From contig NZ_RJUL01000011.1 of NCBI RefSeq assembly GCF_003751625.1, forward strand, positions 92,525 to 156,524: a DNA stretch of 64,000 nt, given 5' to 3'. The stretch comes from Gallaecimonas pentaromativorans. GTDB taxonomy: Bacteria; Pseudomonadota; Gammaproteobacteria; Enterobacterales; Gallaecimonadaceae. The first letter of the stretch is position 1; the number at the start of each line of letters is the position of its first letter. Shown piece after piece: positions 10,492 through 20,222 of this stretch. Position numbers and translations under genes: made by a program. Below the pieces are notes generated by a model. It made no database searches, was not told the origin of the DNA, and was given only the letters and a program-made list of their open reading frames with translations.

Positions 10492-11435
10492 GCCTTGGCG
10501 TCGAGCCATTGCAGGTATTCGCCCACCCCTTCGGCCACGGTTTTGAAGGGTTCTTTGTAGCCCACGGTGCGCAGCTTGCTGATGTCGGCCTGGGTAAAGC
10601 TCTGGTAGCGGCCTTTAAGCTCGTCGGGGAAAGGAATGTATTCCACCTGGCCCTTGCCGTGATGGGCTATTACCGCTTCGGCTACGTTCTGGAACGGCTC
10701 GGCGCGGCCGGTACCCAGGTTGAAGATGCCGGACAAATGCGGGTGGTCGAAGAACCAGAGGTTGACCTTGCACACGTCGCCCACATAGACAAAATCGCGC
10801 TGCTGGCCGCCGTTGGGGTAGCCGTCGTAGCCTTCGAACAAGCGCGGGTTCTTGTCTTCCAGCAGTTGGTTGTGCAGGTGATAGGCCACCGAGGCCATCT
10901 TGCCCTTGTGGTGCTCGCGGGGGCCATAGACGTTGAAGTAGCGAAAGCCCACCACTTGGCTGTCGGCCTGGGGCAGAATGCGGCGCACGTACTGGTCGAA
11001 CTGCCACTTGGAGTAGCCGTAGACGTTAAGCGGGCCTTCGCATTCGCGGTCTTCGCGAAACTCTTCTGAACCGCCATAAACGGCGGCGCTGGAGGCATAG
11101 AGGAAGGGCACTTCCCGCTCCAGACACCAGTGCAGCAGCTCCTTGGAGTACTCGTAGTTGTTCTCCATCATGAACTTGCCGTCCCACTCGGTGGTGGCAG
11201 AGCAGGCGCCTTCATGGAAAATGGCATCTACGGGGCCGAATTCGTCGCCGGAAACGATGCGGGCGATGAAGTCGTCTTTGTCCAGGTAATCGGCGATGTC
11301 CAAGTCGGCGAGATTCTTGAATTTGGTGCCGTCGGTGAGGTCGTCCACCACCAGAATGTCTTTATAACCACGCTCGTTGAGCGCCTTGACGATGTTAGCG
11401 CCGATAAAACCGGCACCCCCCGTTACGATGATCAT
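10488..11435 (-). CDS. hldD: ADP-L-glycero-D-manno-heptose 6-epimerase
   Basis: 315-residue short-chain dehydrogenase-type epimerase making the ADP-heptose used by WaaF. NAD(P)-binding GGAGFIG lies at residues 6-12 and the catalytic Y-x3-K at Tyr139/Lys143 (VYGYSK). Start ATG at 11435 gives the expected MIIVTGG beginning; the frame is open further upstream but runs into the divergent regulator. It is the first gene of a three-gene operon with waaF and the GT2 gene, each joined by an ATGA overlap. Confidence 0.97.
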   Translation of the reverse strand: MIIVTGGAGFIGANIVKALNERGYKDILVVDDLTDGTKFKNLADLDIADYLDKDDFIARIVSGDEFGPVDAIFHEGACSATTEWDGKFMMENNYEYSKELLHWCLEREVPFLYASSAAVYGGSEEFREDRECEGPLNVYGYSKWQFDQYVRRILPQADSQVVGFRYFNVYGPREHHKGKMASVAYHLHNQLLEDKNPRLFEGYDGYPNGGQQRDFVYVGDVCKVNLWFFDHPHLSGIFNLGTGRAEPFQNVAEAVIAHHGKGQVEYIPFPDELKGRYQSFTQADISKLRTVGYKEPFKTVAEGVGEYLQWLDAKA

Positions 11436-11508
11436 CAATTTCCCCTGTGTGCCAAGCGCATTGGCTACATGGTAGACTCTGGTTAATTTGGCTAGAAGGC
11501 CTAAGCAT

Positions 11509-12150
11509 GTGAAAACCAGAGACAAAATTCTGAAAGCCAGCCTGGCGCTGTTTAACGAAAAGGGTGAGCGGAACGTCACCACCAACCATATTGCGGCGCA
11601 TCTGGGCATCAGCCCAGGGAATTTATACTATCACTTTCGCAATAAGGAGGACATTGTCCACGCCATCTTCGGCGAGTACGTGCGCCACCTTGAAACCGCC
11701 TTTACCCCCAAGGAAAACGGCCCCACCCTGGACGTATTAATGTCCTACCTGGACGGGGTTTTCTACACCATGTGGGAGTTCCGGTTCTTCTACGCCAGCC
11801 TGCCCGATATTCTGGCCCGCAACCCGGCCCTGCATCAGGAATACTTCCTGGTGCAAACCCAACTGGCCGACCGGGTGGTGGCGATACTCCATACCCTTAA
11901 GGCCGAGGGCATTCTTGCCATCGACGAGGCCGACCTGCCCGATCTGGCTCATACGGTGAAGATCATGGTCACCTTCTGGATAAGCTACCAGACCACCCAG
12001 GCGGTGGACGCCGCCATTACCCGGCCGGTGATTTACCAGGGGGTATTGAAGGTGTTGTTCCTTATCCGCCCCTACCTGGCGCCAGATGCCCGCGACACCA
12101 TCGCCCGCCTCGAAGATCACTACCGCCGCCTGGCCCTTCGTACCCGCTAA
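11509..12150 (+). CDS. TetR/AcrR family transcriptional regulator
   Basis: About 213 residues. N-terminal TetR helix-turn-helix: [20 protein letters not shown] within the first 45 residues, followed by a helical ligand-binding domain. I choose GTG at 11509 because AGAAGG lies 9 bases upstream; a TTG at 11488 in the same frame would add seven residues (MARRPKH) but has no ribosome site. Divergent from hldD (73 bp between starts), so it might control that operon or itself. Similar TetR proteins of marine gammaproteobacteria share the [14 protein letters not shown] block; ligand unknown. Confidence 0.88.
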   Translation: MKTRDKILKASLALFNEKGERNVTTNHIAAHLGISPGNLYYHFRNKEDIVHAIFGEYVRHLETAFTPKENGPTLDVLMSYLDGVFYTMWEFRFFYASLPDILARNPALHQEYFLVQTQLADRVVAILHTLKAEGILAIDEADLPDLAHTVKIMVTFWISYQTTQAVDAAITRPVIYQGVLKVLFLIRPYLAPDARDTIARLEDHYRRLALRTR

Positions 12151-12176
12151 GGCCACGGCCGACGGGGCTGTCAGGG

Positions 12177-12201
12177 CTGCTTGACGAAAGCGTCAAGCAG
12201 C
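12177..12201. other. Perfect hairpin between tetR and kbl
   Basis: CTGCTTGACG, loop AAAG, CGTCAAGCAG: a 10-bp perfect stem (11 bp with the next G-C pair) 26 bases after the TetR stop. No T-run follows on either strand, so a classical terminator is not clear; it may be a weak terminator, an mRNA-stabilising stem or an operator for the threonine-catabolism genes. Confidence 0.5.
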
Positions 12202-12275
12202 TGGCCCTGGTCCGACTGTTTCTTGCCACGGTATTCGCTACAATAGCGCCCGAAATCGATTTTTCGGAGCCACCC

Positions 12276-13466
12276 ATGAGTGCCAAGCTGTTCGACCACC
12301 TGCGCCAGGAACTGGCCACTTTGAAAGAAGAAGGCCTGTACAAAGACGAGCGCATTATCACCAGCGCCCAGCAGGCTGCCATCCACGTCGGTAACAAGGA
12401 CGTGCTGAACTTCTGTGCCAACAACTACCTGGGCCTGGCCGACCACCCTGAGCTCATCAAGGCCGCCAAGGCGGGCCTGGACACTCATGGCTTCGGCATG
12501 GCCTCGGTGCGCTTTATCTGCGGCACCCAGGACAACCACAAAGTGCTGGAGCAAAAGATTGCCGCCTTCCTGAACATGGAAGACGCCATCCTCTACAGCT
12601 CCTGCTTTGACGCCAACGCTGGCCTCTTTGAAACCCTGCTGGGCCCGGAAGATGCCATTATCTCCGACGAACTGAACCACGCCTCCATCATTGACGGCGT
12701 GCGTCTCTGTAAGGCCAAGCGATTCCGCTACAAAAACAACGACATGGCCAGCCTTGAAGAACAGCTCAAAGCGGCCGATGCCGCCGGTGCCCGCTTCAAG
12801 CTCATTGCCACCGACGGCGTGTTCTCCATGGACGGCATCATCGCCGACCTGCCCGGCGTTTGTGACCTTGCCGAGCAATACGACGCCCTGGTGATGGTGG
12901 ACGACTCCCACGCCGTGGGTTTTGTCGGTGAAGGTGGCCGCGGCGTACACGAATTCCACAACTGCCTGGACCGGGTACACATCATCACCGGCACCCTGGG
13001 CAAGGCCCTGGGCGGCGCCTCCGGCGGTTACACCGCCGCCAGCAAGGAAGTGGTGGACATGCTGCGTAACCGCAGTCGCCCCTACCTCTTTTCCAACTCC
13101 CTGGCCCCGGCCATTGTCAGCGCCTCCATCAAGGTGCTGGACATGCTGGGTGAAGGCAGCGAGCTGCGCCAAAAACTCTGGGACAACAGCGCTTACTTCC
13201 GTGAGCGCATGAGCGCCGCCGGTTTCACCCTGGCCGGTAAAGACCACGCCATCATCCCGGTGATGCTGGGCGACGCCAAACTGGCCAAGGCCTTTGCCGA
13301 CAAGATGCTGGAGAAGGGTATCTACGTGGTGGGCTTTAGCTTCCCGGTGGTGCCCAAGGGTCAGGCCCGTATTCGCACCCAGATGTCTGCCGCCCACAGC
13401 CGCGAGCAGCTGGACAAGGCTATCGACGCCTTTATCGCCACAGGTAAAGAACTGGGCGTGATTTAA
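12276..13466 (+). CDS. kbl: Glycine C-acetyltransferase (2-amino-3-ketobutyrate CoA ligase)
   Basis: 396-residue PLP enzyme of the alpha-oxoamine synthase family. It cleaves 2-amino-3-ketobutyrate with CoA to glycine and acetyl-CoA. The PLP lysine is Lys243 in [18 protein letters not shown] (209-216) holds the cofactor Asp and His. Same length as other bacterial Kbl. CGGAG precedes the ATG. It is 36 bp upstream of tdh; the unstable product of Tdh is taken by Kbl, and the two enzymes act together to turn threonine into glycine. Confidence 0.98.
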   Translation: MSAKLFDHLRQELATLKEEGLYKDERIITSAQQAAIHVGNKDVLNFCANNYLGLADHPELIKAAKAGLDTHGFGMASVRFICGTQDNHKVLEQKIAAFLNMEDAILYSSCFDANAGLFETLLGPEDAIISDELNHASIIDGVRLCKAKRFRYKNNDMASLEEQLKAADAAGARFKLIATDGVFSMDGIIADLPGVCDLAEQYDALVMVDDSHAVGFVGEGGRGVHEFHNCLDRVHIITGTLGKALGGASGGYTAASKEVVDMLRNRSRPYLFSNSLAPAIVSASIKVLDMLGEGSELRQKLWDNSAYFRERMSAAGFTLAGKDHAIIPVMLGDAKLAKAFADKMLEKGIYVVGFSFPVVPKGQARIRTQMSAAHSREQLDKAIDAFIATGKELGVI

Positions 13467-13502
13467 CCGAATTTTGCCCGCAAGGGTTCTGGAGTGTAAG
13501 CC

Positions 13503-14528
13503 ATGAAAGCGCTCAGCAAACTGCATTCACAAGAAGGGATCTGGATGGTCGATGTGGAGAAACCCGAAATGGGCCACAACGACGTGATGATCAAGATTAA
13601 AAAGACCGCCATCTGCGGCACCGACATGCACATCTACAAGTGGGACGAATGGGCGCAAAACACCATCCCGGTGCCGATGGTGGTGGGCCACGAGTACGTG
13701 GGCGAGATTGTTGCCATGGGCGAGGAAGTGCGCGGCTACAAGATTGGCGACCGGGTTTCCGGTGAAGGCCATATCACCTGCGGCCATTGCCGCAACTGCC
13801 GTGCCGGCCGTGTGCACCTGTGCCGCAACACCACCGGTGTGGGTGTTAACCGTGCTGGCGCCTTTGCCGAATACCTGGTTATTCCGGCCTACAACGTGTT
13901 CAAACTGCCCGACAACATCCCTGACGAAGTGGCCGCCATTTTCGACCCCTTCGGCAACGCCGTGCACACCGCCCTGAGTTTTGATTTGGTGGGTGAAGAC
14001 GTGCTTATCAGCGGCGCCGGCCCCATTGGCATCATGGCCGCGGCCATCGCCCGTCATGTGGGTGCCCGCCATGTGGTGATAACCGACGTCAACGAATATC
14101 GCCTGGAGCTTGCCAAGAAGATGGGCGCTACCCGCGCCGTCAACGTCGCCAAGGAAAACCTCAAGGACGTGATGAAAGAGCTGGGCATGACCGAAGGCTT
14201 TGACGTGGGCCTGGAGATGTCCGGGGTACCGTCTGCCTTCAGGCTGATGCTCGACACCATGAACCACGGCGGCAAAATTGCCATGCTGGGCATTCCGCCT
14301 TCCGACATGGCCATCGACTGGAACAAGGTGATCTTCAAGGGCCTGGTTATCAAAGGCATCTACGGCCGGGAAATGTTTGAAACCTGGTACAAGATGGCTT
14401 CTTTGGTGCAATCGGGCCTGGATCTCACCCCCATCATCACCCACCAGTTCAAGGTGGAGGAGTTCCAGAAAGGCTTTGACACCATGGGCTCTGGCCAAAG
14501 CGGCAAAGTCATCCTCGACTGGAGCTAA
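13503..14528 (+). CDS. tdh: L-threonine 3-dehydrogenase
   Basis: 341-residue zinc-dependent medium-chain dehydrogenase oxidising L-threonine to 2-amino-3-ketobutyrate with NAD+. Catalytic zinc ligands Cys38 (ICGTD), His63 and Glu64 (GHEYVGE); structural zinc cysteines 93, 96, 99 and 107. NAD-binding [11 protein letters not shown] is in the middle. GGAG precedes ATG. Last gene of the kbl-tdh operon, followed at once by a strong terminator. Confidence 0.98.
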   Translation: MKALSKLHSQEGIWMVDVEKPEMGHNDVMIKIKKTAICGTDMHIYKWDEWAQNTIPVPMVVGHEYVGEIVAMGEEVRGYKIGDRVSGEGHITCGHCRNCRAGRVHLCRNTTGVGVNRAGAFAEYLVIPAYNVFKLPDNIPDEVAAIFDPFGNAVHTALSFDLVGEDVLISGAGPIGIMAAAIARHVGARHVVITDVNEYRLELAKKMGATRAVNVAKENLKDVMKELGMTEGFDVGLEMSGVPSAFRLMLDTMNHGGKIAMLGIPPSDMAIDWNKVIFKGLVIKGIYGREMFETWYKMASLVQSGLDLTPIITHQFKVEEFQKGFDTMGSGQSGKVILDWS

Positions 14529-14531
14529 ACA

Positions 14532-14560
14532 AAAAACCGGCCAAAAAGGCCGGTTTTTTT
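14532..14560 (+). terminator. Rho-independent terminator after tdh
   Basis: Stem AAAAACCGGCC / GGCCGGTTTTT with a five-A loop followed by a run of T. Placed 4 bases after the tdh stop. The A-rich 5' arm means it could also work in reverse for the convergent gene at 14574. Confidence 0.9.
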
Positions 14561-14573
14561 ATCACCTTCTCCC

Positions 14574-16226
14574 TTAGCTGCGGGGGCTGGTGGCTATCTG
14601 GTAGAGCACCGTGGTGCCGGACACTTCGTGGCCGACAATCAGCATCGGCTCGCCGCTTGGGGAGTCTGCGGCGCTGACAAAGTGTACCCCTTCCGGGCCC
14701 AGGTCGCCGGCGGCTTCCAGGGTCTCGGCGCCAAAATCGCGGCTGTTGATGTAGTCCTGGAACACCGGCGCTGCCGGGTCGGTGACGTCGTAGACCATGA
14801 TGCCGCCAATGCGCTCCAGGCCCACAAAGGCAAAGTGCTGCTCGCCGATGGTGCCCACCGCTATGCCTTCCGGCTCGGGGCCCTTATTGTCGGAGCGATT
14901 ATCGAAGCTGTCTTGCTCTTCGTTATCGGAGTTGAAGTCTTCTGGCAGGGCCTCGGCCAGGTACTGCTCGAAGGCATCGCCGCTGTCCCACACCTGGCTG
15001 ACCACGCCGCCTTCGTCTTTCCAGACGCTAAAGGAGCGGCCACCGAAGCTGTAGAGCTGGGTGTAGAGGCCGGTGGTGGCGTCCTGGCCGAGGGTGGTGG
15101 TGACCTGCAAACGGCCCAGGTTGGCGTTGTCTTGCAAGCTGGCGTCGGCAAAGACGGTTGGGTCGAGCGCCAGGTCTTTAACCCGGGCTTCTTCGGAGAA
15201 GCCATCGTAGTCGCGGCTGTCGCCTTCGTTGGCGGTGACCAGGTAGGTAACGCCGTCAACGGTGAAGCTGGCCACCGAGTCGGGCATGTACATGCCCATC
15301 ACCGGCCAGGTTTTGATGTTGATGGCATCGTCTTTGTCGGAGGCGTCCAGGCCGTTGCCTGCAAGGCTGTGGTCTTTAAAGCCTAGGGCCGAGATGCCGG
15401 TGATGCTGGCAGAGGCCAGATCCACCACCGCCACGGCGTTGTTTTCCTGCAAGGTTACGTAGGCTTTGGTGCTGTCGCTGCTAACGGCGATGTATTCGGG
15501 TTCGAGGTCTTGGCTGACGCTGGCATTGGGGCCAAAGATGCGCACGCCGCTCGCCATCAAACTGTCTTTTTGCGCGTCAAAGGCGTTGAAGTTGAGCTGT
15601 TTGACGTCTTCTGGCTTGAGGCTGGCTGCTTTGGCCAGGGGGTCTTCGCCTAAGTCCACCAGGGTTACTGAGCCTTCGGGGTCGTTGTCGTAGGCGGCGT
15701 TGGGTTCGCCTTCGTTGGCGCTCAGCACATAGCGGCCGTCGGGGCTGAAGGTCACCATGTCCGGCAGGGCGCCGGCGCCCACAAAGCCCAGCGCCTGCAG
15801 GCCATCGGCCTTGTAGAAGGCGATGTAACCGGCGGCTTGTTTGTTGTCGTTCTCCACCGCGACGGCCACCAGGCCGTTTTTCACCGCCACCGAGTTGACG
15901 CCGCCGATGGCTTCACCGATGAGGGCTGCTACATCCAGGGTGGCGGTCTTGGTGGGGGTGGGCGGGTTAGCGGCATCCAGTACGTCCACGGTGCCGGCGG
16001 CGGCGTTAATCACAAACAGCTGTTTACTGGCCGGGTCAAAGTCGACGATTTCGGCGGCGCTCTCGCCAATCACCCCGGCGCTGTAGCGGCCCAGCACCGA
16101 CAATTTGATGTCGACCTTGGCCGGAGCCGGCTCCGGCGTCACTACTGGCGGCGTGTCGTTATCGTTGTCATCACAGGCGCTCAGGCCTAAAAGGGCCAGG
16201 GCGATAAGGGAAAAGCGTTTGGTCAT
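14574..16226 (-). CDS. Choice-of-anchor I family lipoprotein
   Basis: 550-residue exported lipoprotein. Signal peptide with lipobox LSAC, Cys18 as the lipidated residue, followed by an Asp/Pro-rich linker (DDNDNDTPP...). The remainder is a beta-propeller-like repeat with SPDGRYVLSANEGEP and related blocks, characteristic of the choice-of-anchor I proteins, some of which sit beside phytase or alkaline phosphatase domains. Residue Asp after the lipid Cys is the inner-membrane retention (+2) signal in E. coli, though the rule is not universal. No phosphatase gene adjoins it. Enzymatic role unknown. Confidence 0.85.
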   Translation of the reverse strand: MTKRFSLIALALLGLSACDDNDNDTPPVVTPEPAPAKVDIKLSVLGRYSAGVIGESAAEIVDFDPASKQLFVINAAAGTVDVLDAANPPTPTKTATLDVAALIGEAIGGVNSVAVKNGLVAVAVENDNKQAAGYIAFYKADGLQALGFVGAGALPDMVTFSPDGRYVLSANEGEPNAAYDNDPEGSVTLVDLGEDPLAKAASLKPEDVKQLNFNAFDAQKDSLMASGVRIFGPNASVSQDLEPEYIAVSSDSTKAYVTLQENNAVAVVDLASASITGISALGFKDHSLAGNGLDASDKDDAINIKTWPVMGMYMPDSVASFTVDGVTYLVTANEGDSRDYDGFSEEARVKDLALDPTVFADASLQDNANLGRLQVTTTLGQDATTGLYTQLYSFGGRSFSVWKDEGGVVSQVWDSGDAFEQYLAEALPEDFNSDNEEQDSFDNRSDNKGPEPEGIAVGTIGEQHFAFVGLERIGGIMVYDVTDPAAPVFQDYINSRDFGAETLEAAGDLGPEGVHFVSAADSPSGEPMLIVGHEVSGTTVLYQIATSPRS

Positions 16227-16463
16227 GGCTGCACACCTCAGGGTTTTTGATGGCGCACACCCTAATGATGAGTTGTTTCATTGATGTGACTGGTTTTTCC
16301 TTTTCGCTACATCTGCGATGAGCGGTAGCAGGGGGAGGTTGAAGGTGGGAGATAAAAGGGGATGCGAATTCACCCCCTGCCATGCCTGTTGGCGCCGGGA
16401 TCTGGTATCTTGCGCGAATAATCAACCGTATGCCGCCCCGGCGGGGCATTGGAAAGGGCGCCA

Positions 16464-17558
16464 GTGACAGCTGCCAAGAATGCGATCTGCTTTGTAAACA
16501 CCAACGGCCAGTGGGGCGGGGGCGAGAAATGGCACCTGTCCACCGCGTGTTATTTCAGGGATCAGCAAGTCTCCACCCTGATGGTGACCAACCGTGATTC
16601 GGCCCTGTACCGGGCAGCCACCCAAGCGGGCTTTTCGCCCCTGGCCATGCAAATTGGCAACCTCAGCCTGCTAAACCCGCTCAAGCTGTTTAAATTGGTT
16701 AAATTTTTCAAAGACAACGGCGTCAGCACCGTGGTGCTGAACCTGCCGTCCGATGCCAAGTTTGCCGGCCTGGCGGCAAGGCTTGCCGGGGTCAGGCACA
16801 TTGTCTACCGGCGCGGCATGCCCAAAAAGCCCAGCGCCAGTGCGCTCAATAAATGGCTGTTCAACGACGTTATTACCCATGTGGTGGGTAATTCCCAGGA
16901 GATCGTCGACAAGATGGTCCAGGGTAACGAAACCTGGTTCCCGGTGGCCAAGACCAGCATCATCTATAACGGGGTCGACACCCGGCAGCCTTTTCCCGCG
17001 CCCAAGCCTTTGGCGGCAGACAAAAATCCGCTGGTGATCGGCAGTGTCGGGCGGCTGGTAGACCAAAAGGGTCAGCTGTGGCTGGTGGAGATCTGCCAGC
17101 GCCTCAAGGCCAAGGGCCATCAGGTGCGCATCGATATCGCCGGTGAAGGTGAAAAACGGGCGGAGCTGGAAGCGGCTATCGAGGCGGCGGGGCTAGGGGA
17201 GGATATCCGGCTGCTGGGCCATGTCAGCGACATGGCCGGATTTATGGCGGCTATCGACCTGCTGGCCTTTACCTCCAAGTACGAAGGCAGCGCCAACACC
17301 CTGATTGAAGCCCTGTATCACGGAGTGCCGGTGGTAGCCTTTGACGCCTCTTCCAACCCGGAAGTGGTGGTGCATGGTCAAACCGGTTTGCTGGCCAAGG
17401 CCTTTGATGTGGCCGACATGGCCGCGAAAATTGAAGACTTGATCAATAACAAGACATTAACGGCGCAGATGGTGCAAAGTGGCCAGGCATTGGTGAAAAG
17501 CAAGTTCGACATGCACCGTAACCTGGAAAAACTGCTCGCCATTCATCGCCAACAGTAA
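16464..17558 (+). CDS. Glycosyltransferase, GT4 (GT-B) family
   Basis: 364 residues from GTG at 16464, chosen because GGAAAGG lies 7 bases upstream; an upstream in-frame TTG at 16449 has no ribosome site. Opening FVNTNGQWGGGEKWHL resembles the glycine-rich acceptor loop of GT4 enzymes; SVGRLVDQKGQ and the donor motif YEGSANTLIEALYHGVPVV are in the C-terminal half. Alone here, between a lipoprotein gene and a GGDEF gene, yet similar in style to the LPS-region transferases at 7-11 kb. Acceptor and sugar unknown. Confidence 0.87.
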   Translation: MTAAKNAICFVNTNGQWGGGEKWHLSTACYFRDQQVSTLMVTNRDSALYRAATQAGFSPLAMQIGNLSLLNPLKLFKLVKFFKDNGVSTVVLNLPSDAKFAGLAARLAGVRHIVYRRGMPKKPSASALNKWLFNDVITHVVGNSQEIVDKMVQGNETWFPVAKTSIIYNGVDTRQPFPAPKPLAADKNPLVIGSVGRLVDQKGQLWLVEICQRLKAKGHQVRIDIAGEGEKRAELEAAIEAAGLGEDIRLLGHVSDMAGFMAAIDLLAFTSKYEGSANTLIEALYHGVPVVAFDASSNPEVVVHGQTGLLAKAFDVADMAAKIEDLINNKTLTAQMVQSGQALVKSKFDMHRNLEKLLAIHRQQ

Positions 17559-17649
17559 CGGCGCGACCGGATAAAAATGGGCCCGGACCTGTTTTTTCCG
17601 TCCAGGCTGTCCACACTGGTTTAGGACCTAACAAAAAGACTGGGTAGTC

Positions 17650-18645
17650 ATGAGCACTGTCTACGACATCTTCAAAAAAACCCTTGGCTTGCTATCCAAA
17701 TACCGGCTGCCGCCGACGCCTGAGCATTACAGCCTCTGGTACGTCTATGTCAGCGAGGAAAACCCAGAGCTGAACCGCGCCCTGGACCAAACCTTGGCGA
17801 AAAGCGACGAGTTGGGCCCGAGCTCGGCGGCGCTTTTATACCAGGCGCACCTGGCCGACAGCCGTTGGCGCGACACCCAGGGCCTTAACGACAGCTTGCA
17901 GGCCCTGACGCAGGAGCTGAGCTCCACCCTGCAAGACACCCGCCAGGACACCGCCCAATTCCAGCGTGCCTTGAACGAGCGCTTCGCGCGCCTGAGCGGC
18001 ATTGAGGACGGCAATATCAGCCTCGACACCCTGATGGATGAAGTGCGTAACCTGGTGAAAGACGCCAAGTGGATGAACGGCAGCGCCGATCACCTGCAAA
18101 GCCGGCTCAGCACCGCCGAAGACGAGGTGTCCAGGCTCAAAGAGGCCCTGGCCAAGAGCCGCGAAGAAGCGCTGGTGGACGTTTTGACCGGCCTTCGCAA
18201 CCGCCGCGCCTTCGACATGGAGCTGGCCAGCATGACAGGCCCGGTGTCGCTTATCCTGCTGGACCTCGACCATTTCAAAGCGGTTAACGACAACTACGGC
18301 CACCTTCTCGGTGACCAGGTACTCAAAGCCACGGCCCGGCAAATCAGCCTGTTTTTAAAGGACGAAGCCCTGGCGTTTCGTTTTGGCGGCGAGGAGTTTG
18401 CGGTGTTGGTGGATGCGCCACTGGCGGTGGCCAGGCGCAAAGCCGAGAGCCTGCGCAGCCTGATTGCCAAAGTAACAGTGACCGACAAACGCACCGGCCA
18501 GAAGATTGACAAAATTACCGCCTCCCTGGGGGTGGCCCAGGGCCAAGGCGGTGAAAGCAGCATCCAGTTGGTGGATAAGGCCGACGCCCTGTTGTACGAG
18601 GCCAAGCGCCTGGGCCGCAACCGGGTAATGCCGCTATCCCTTTAA
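17650..18645 (+). CDS. Diguanylate cyclase (GGDEF domain)
   Basis: 331 residues, no membrane segment. Residues 1-70 form a conserved N-terminal helical module (YRLPPTPEHYSLWYVY), then a coiled-coil-like stretch to about 175, then a GGDEF domain with DLDHFKAVND and an intact GGEEF at 246-250. This predicts synthesis of cyclic di-GMP. The RxxD inhibitory site normally just upstream reads KDEA (positions 237-240), so canonical product inhibition is probably missing. Stand-alone gene with its own terminator. Confidence 0.93.
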   Translation: MSTVYDIFKKTLGLLSKYRLPPTPEHYSLWYVYVSEENPELNRALDQTLAKSDELGPSSAALLYQAHLADSRWRDTQGLNDSLQALTQELSSTLQDTRQDTAQFQRALNERFARLSGIEDGNISLDTLMDEVRNLVKDAKWMNGSADHLQSRLSTAEDEVSRLKEALAKSREEALVDVLTGLRNRRAFDMELASMTGPVSLILLDLDHFKAVNDNYGHLLGDQVLKATARQISLFLKDEALAFRFGGEEFAVLVDAPLAVARRKAESLRSLIAKVTVTDKRTGQKIDKITASLGVAQGQGGESSIQLVDKADALLYEAKRLGRNRVMPLSL

Positions 18646-18660
18646 GGTCAGCGCCATAAA

Positions 18661-18690
18661 AAAGAGCGGGTTAATCCCGCTCTTTTTTTT
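18661..18690 (+). terminator. Rho-independent terminator after the GGDEF gene
   Basis: Stem GAGCGGG / CCCGCTC, extended by AAA/TTT, loop TTAAT, then eight T. Lies 16 bases after the stop. Confidence 0.9.
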
Positions 18691-18767
18691 GAGGTACGCA
18701 GCTGCGCTTATAGACCGGATGCAGGCCCCAGCGCAGCGACCAGGCGTCGTACCGGGCCAGCCAGTTT

Positions 18768-19772
18768 TTAAACCAATTCACGTACCGAGTTCCGCTCAAT
18801 CAGTTCCGGATGCAGGGTCAGCACCTTGCTGTCGCTCTCTTCCTTGTTGACCTTGGCCAGCAAAATCTTGGCGGCCTTGTGGCCGAGGCGATACTTGGGC
18901 TGATGGATGGTGGTCAGCGGCGGGCTGAAAAAGCCGGCCATGGGCACATCGTCATAGCCGATAACCGAGAGGTCTTCCGGTACGTGCAGGCCGGCCATGT
19001 GGGCAGCGCTGATAACGCCAAGGGCCATGGGGTCTGAGAACACGAACAGCGCGGTGGGGCGGCTTTGCTGGGTCAGCAGCTGTTCCATGGCGGCGCAGCC
19101 CCCTTCAGGCTCGAAATCCCCTTCGAGGATCCAATCTGGGTTGATGGCAAGCCCTGCCTCTTTCATGGCCCGCTTAAACCCGGCCAGGCGCTCTACGGTC
19201 AGGCTCTTGCTGGCCGGGCCGGTGATGCAACCGATTGCCTTGTGACCTTTATCAATCAGATGCTTGGTGGCTAAATACCCGCCCTGTTCGGCGTTGTCCT
19301 GGATGCGGTAGATATCCCCTTGGGTATCGCCCCATTCCATGATCACCTGCGGCAGCTCCGGGTGGGTGCCCAGCAGTTCGTAGACCTCGGAGGCGTCTTC
19401 GGAGAGCATCACCAGGATGCCGTCGACCCGCTTTTCAATCAGCATGCGCAGGCTGGCCTGCTGGCGGGCAACTTCGCCACCGGAGTTGGAGAGAATGAGG
19501 GTGTAACCCAGGGCGGAACAGGCCTCCTCAACCCCGCGGATCACCTCGGCGAAGAAGGGGTTGGTGGAGGTGGTAACCAGCATGCCGATGGTGCGGGTGC
19601 GGTTGACCTTGAGGCTGCGGGCGACCGCCGAAGGGGCGTAGTTGAGCTCCTTGATGGCCAGGAACACCCGTTCCTTGGTGGCTTCGGCCACAAAACGGGT
19701 GCTGTTGAGCACGTGAGAGACGGTAGAAATACTGACGCCAGCTTTGTTGGCGACATCTTTTATGGTGGCCAT
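18768..19772 (-). CDS. LacI-family transcriptional regulator (RbsR/PurR-like)
   Basis: 334 residues. Helix-turn-helix plus hinge at 1-60 (TIKDVANKAGVSISTVSHVLN, PSAVARSLKVN), then a periplasmic-binding-protein-like effector domain. From memory it reads closest to RbsR (TIGMLVTTSTNPF, IQDN, YLIDKGH, CITGP) though the C terminus (LTTIHQPK, LIERNSV) is shared with PurR. No ribose or purine operon is beside it; the nearest gene, glpE, is divergent 111 bp away. A distant regulon is likely. Target and ligand not determinable. Confidence 0.88.
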   Translation of the reverse strand: MATIKDVANKAGVSISTVSHVLNSTRFVAEATKERVFLAIKELNYAPSAVARSLKVNRTRTIGMLVTTSTNPFFAEVIRGVEEACSALGYTLILSNSGGEVARQQASLRMLIEKRVDGILVMLSEDASEVYELLGTHPELPQVIMEWGDTQGDIYRIQDNAEQGGYLATKHLIDKGHKAIGCITGPASKSLTVERLAGFKRAMKEAGLAINPDWILEGDFEPEGGCAAMEQLLTQQSRPTALFVFSDPMALGVISAAHMAGLHVPEDLSVIGYDDVPMAGFFSPPLTTIHQPKYRLGHKAAKILLAKVNKEESDSKVLTLHPELIERNSVRELV

Positions 19773-19883
19773 GAACTAATCCTGCGGGAGCTCTGCGTAA
19801 AGCTTAACCAAAACCCTTGGCCAAGTTAACGCCCACTGCCATTAAAGAGGTATGCTAGGGCAGCAAATCAAGAGAGGTATTGT

Positions 19884-20222
19884 ATGGAGCAGTTCGCCCA
19901 TATATCAATCGATGAAGCGTTTCATAAGCTTAATGATGGCCAAGCAAGGCTGGTGGACATCCGCGACGAGGCCAGTTTTGCCGGCGGTCATATCGATGGT
20001 GCCTACCATCTGACCAACGGTACCTTGCATCGGTTTATGACCGAAGCCGAGTTCGACACCCCTGTTATCGTCTGCTGCTACCATGGCGTGTCCAGCCAGG
20101 GCGCGGCGCAATACCTGCTGCAACAGGGCTTTGAAGAAGTGTACAGCCTCGACGGCGGCTTCGAAGCCTGGAGAAAAGCCTACCCTTATGTCCGCGACCA
20201 AGATACTGGGTCACTTTCCTGA
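19884..20222 (+). CDS. glpE: Thiosulfate sulfurtransferase GlpE (rhodanese)
   Basis: 112-residue single-domain rhodanese transferring sulfur from thiosulfate to cyanide or a thiol acceptor. Active-site loop CCYHGVSS with Cys65, matching E. coli numbering. AAGAGAGG before the ATG. Its end overlaps the start of glpG by 35 bases, as expected for the conserved glpE-glpG pair. Confidence 0.95.
   Translation: MEQFAHISIDEAFHKLNDGQARLVDIRDEASFAGGHIDGAYHLTNGTLHRFMTEAEFDTPVIVCCYHGVSSQGAAQYLLQQGFEEVYSLDGGFEAWRKAYPYVRDQDTGSLS

Noticed and set aside
12171..13526. Minus-strand frame of 451 codons opposite kbl
   Set aside because: Composition is His/Val/Gly repeats with no ribosome site; kbl is fully convincing on the plus strand.
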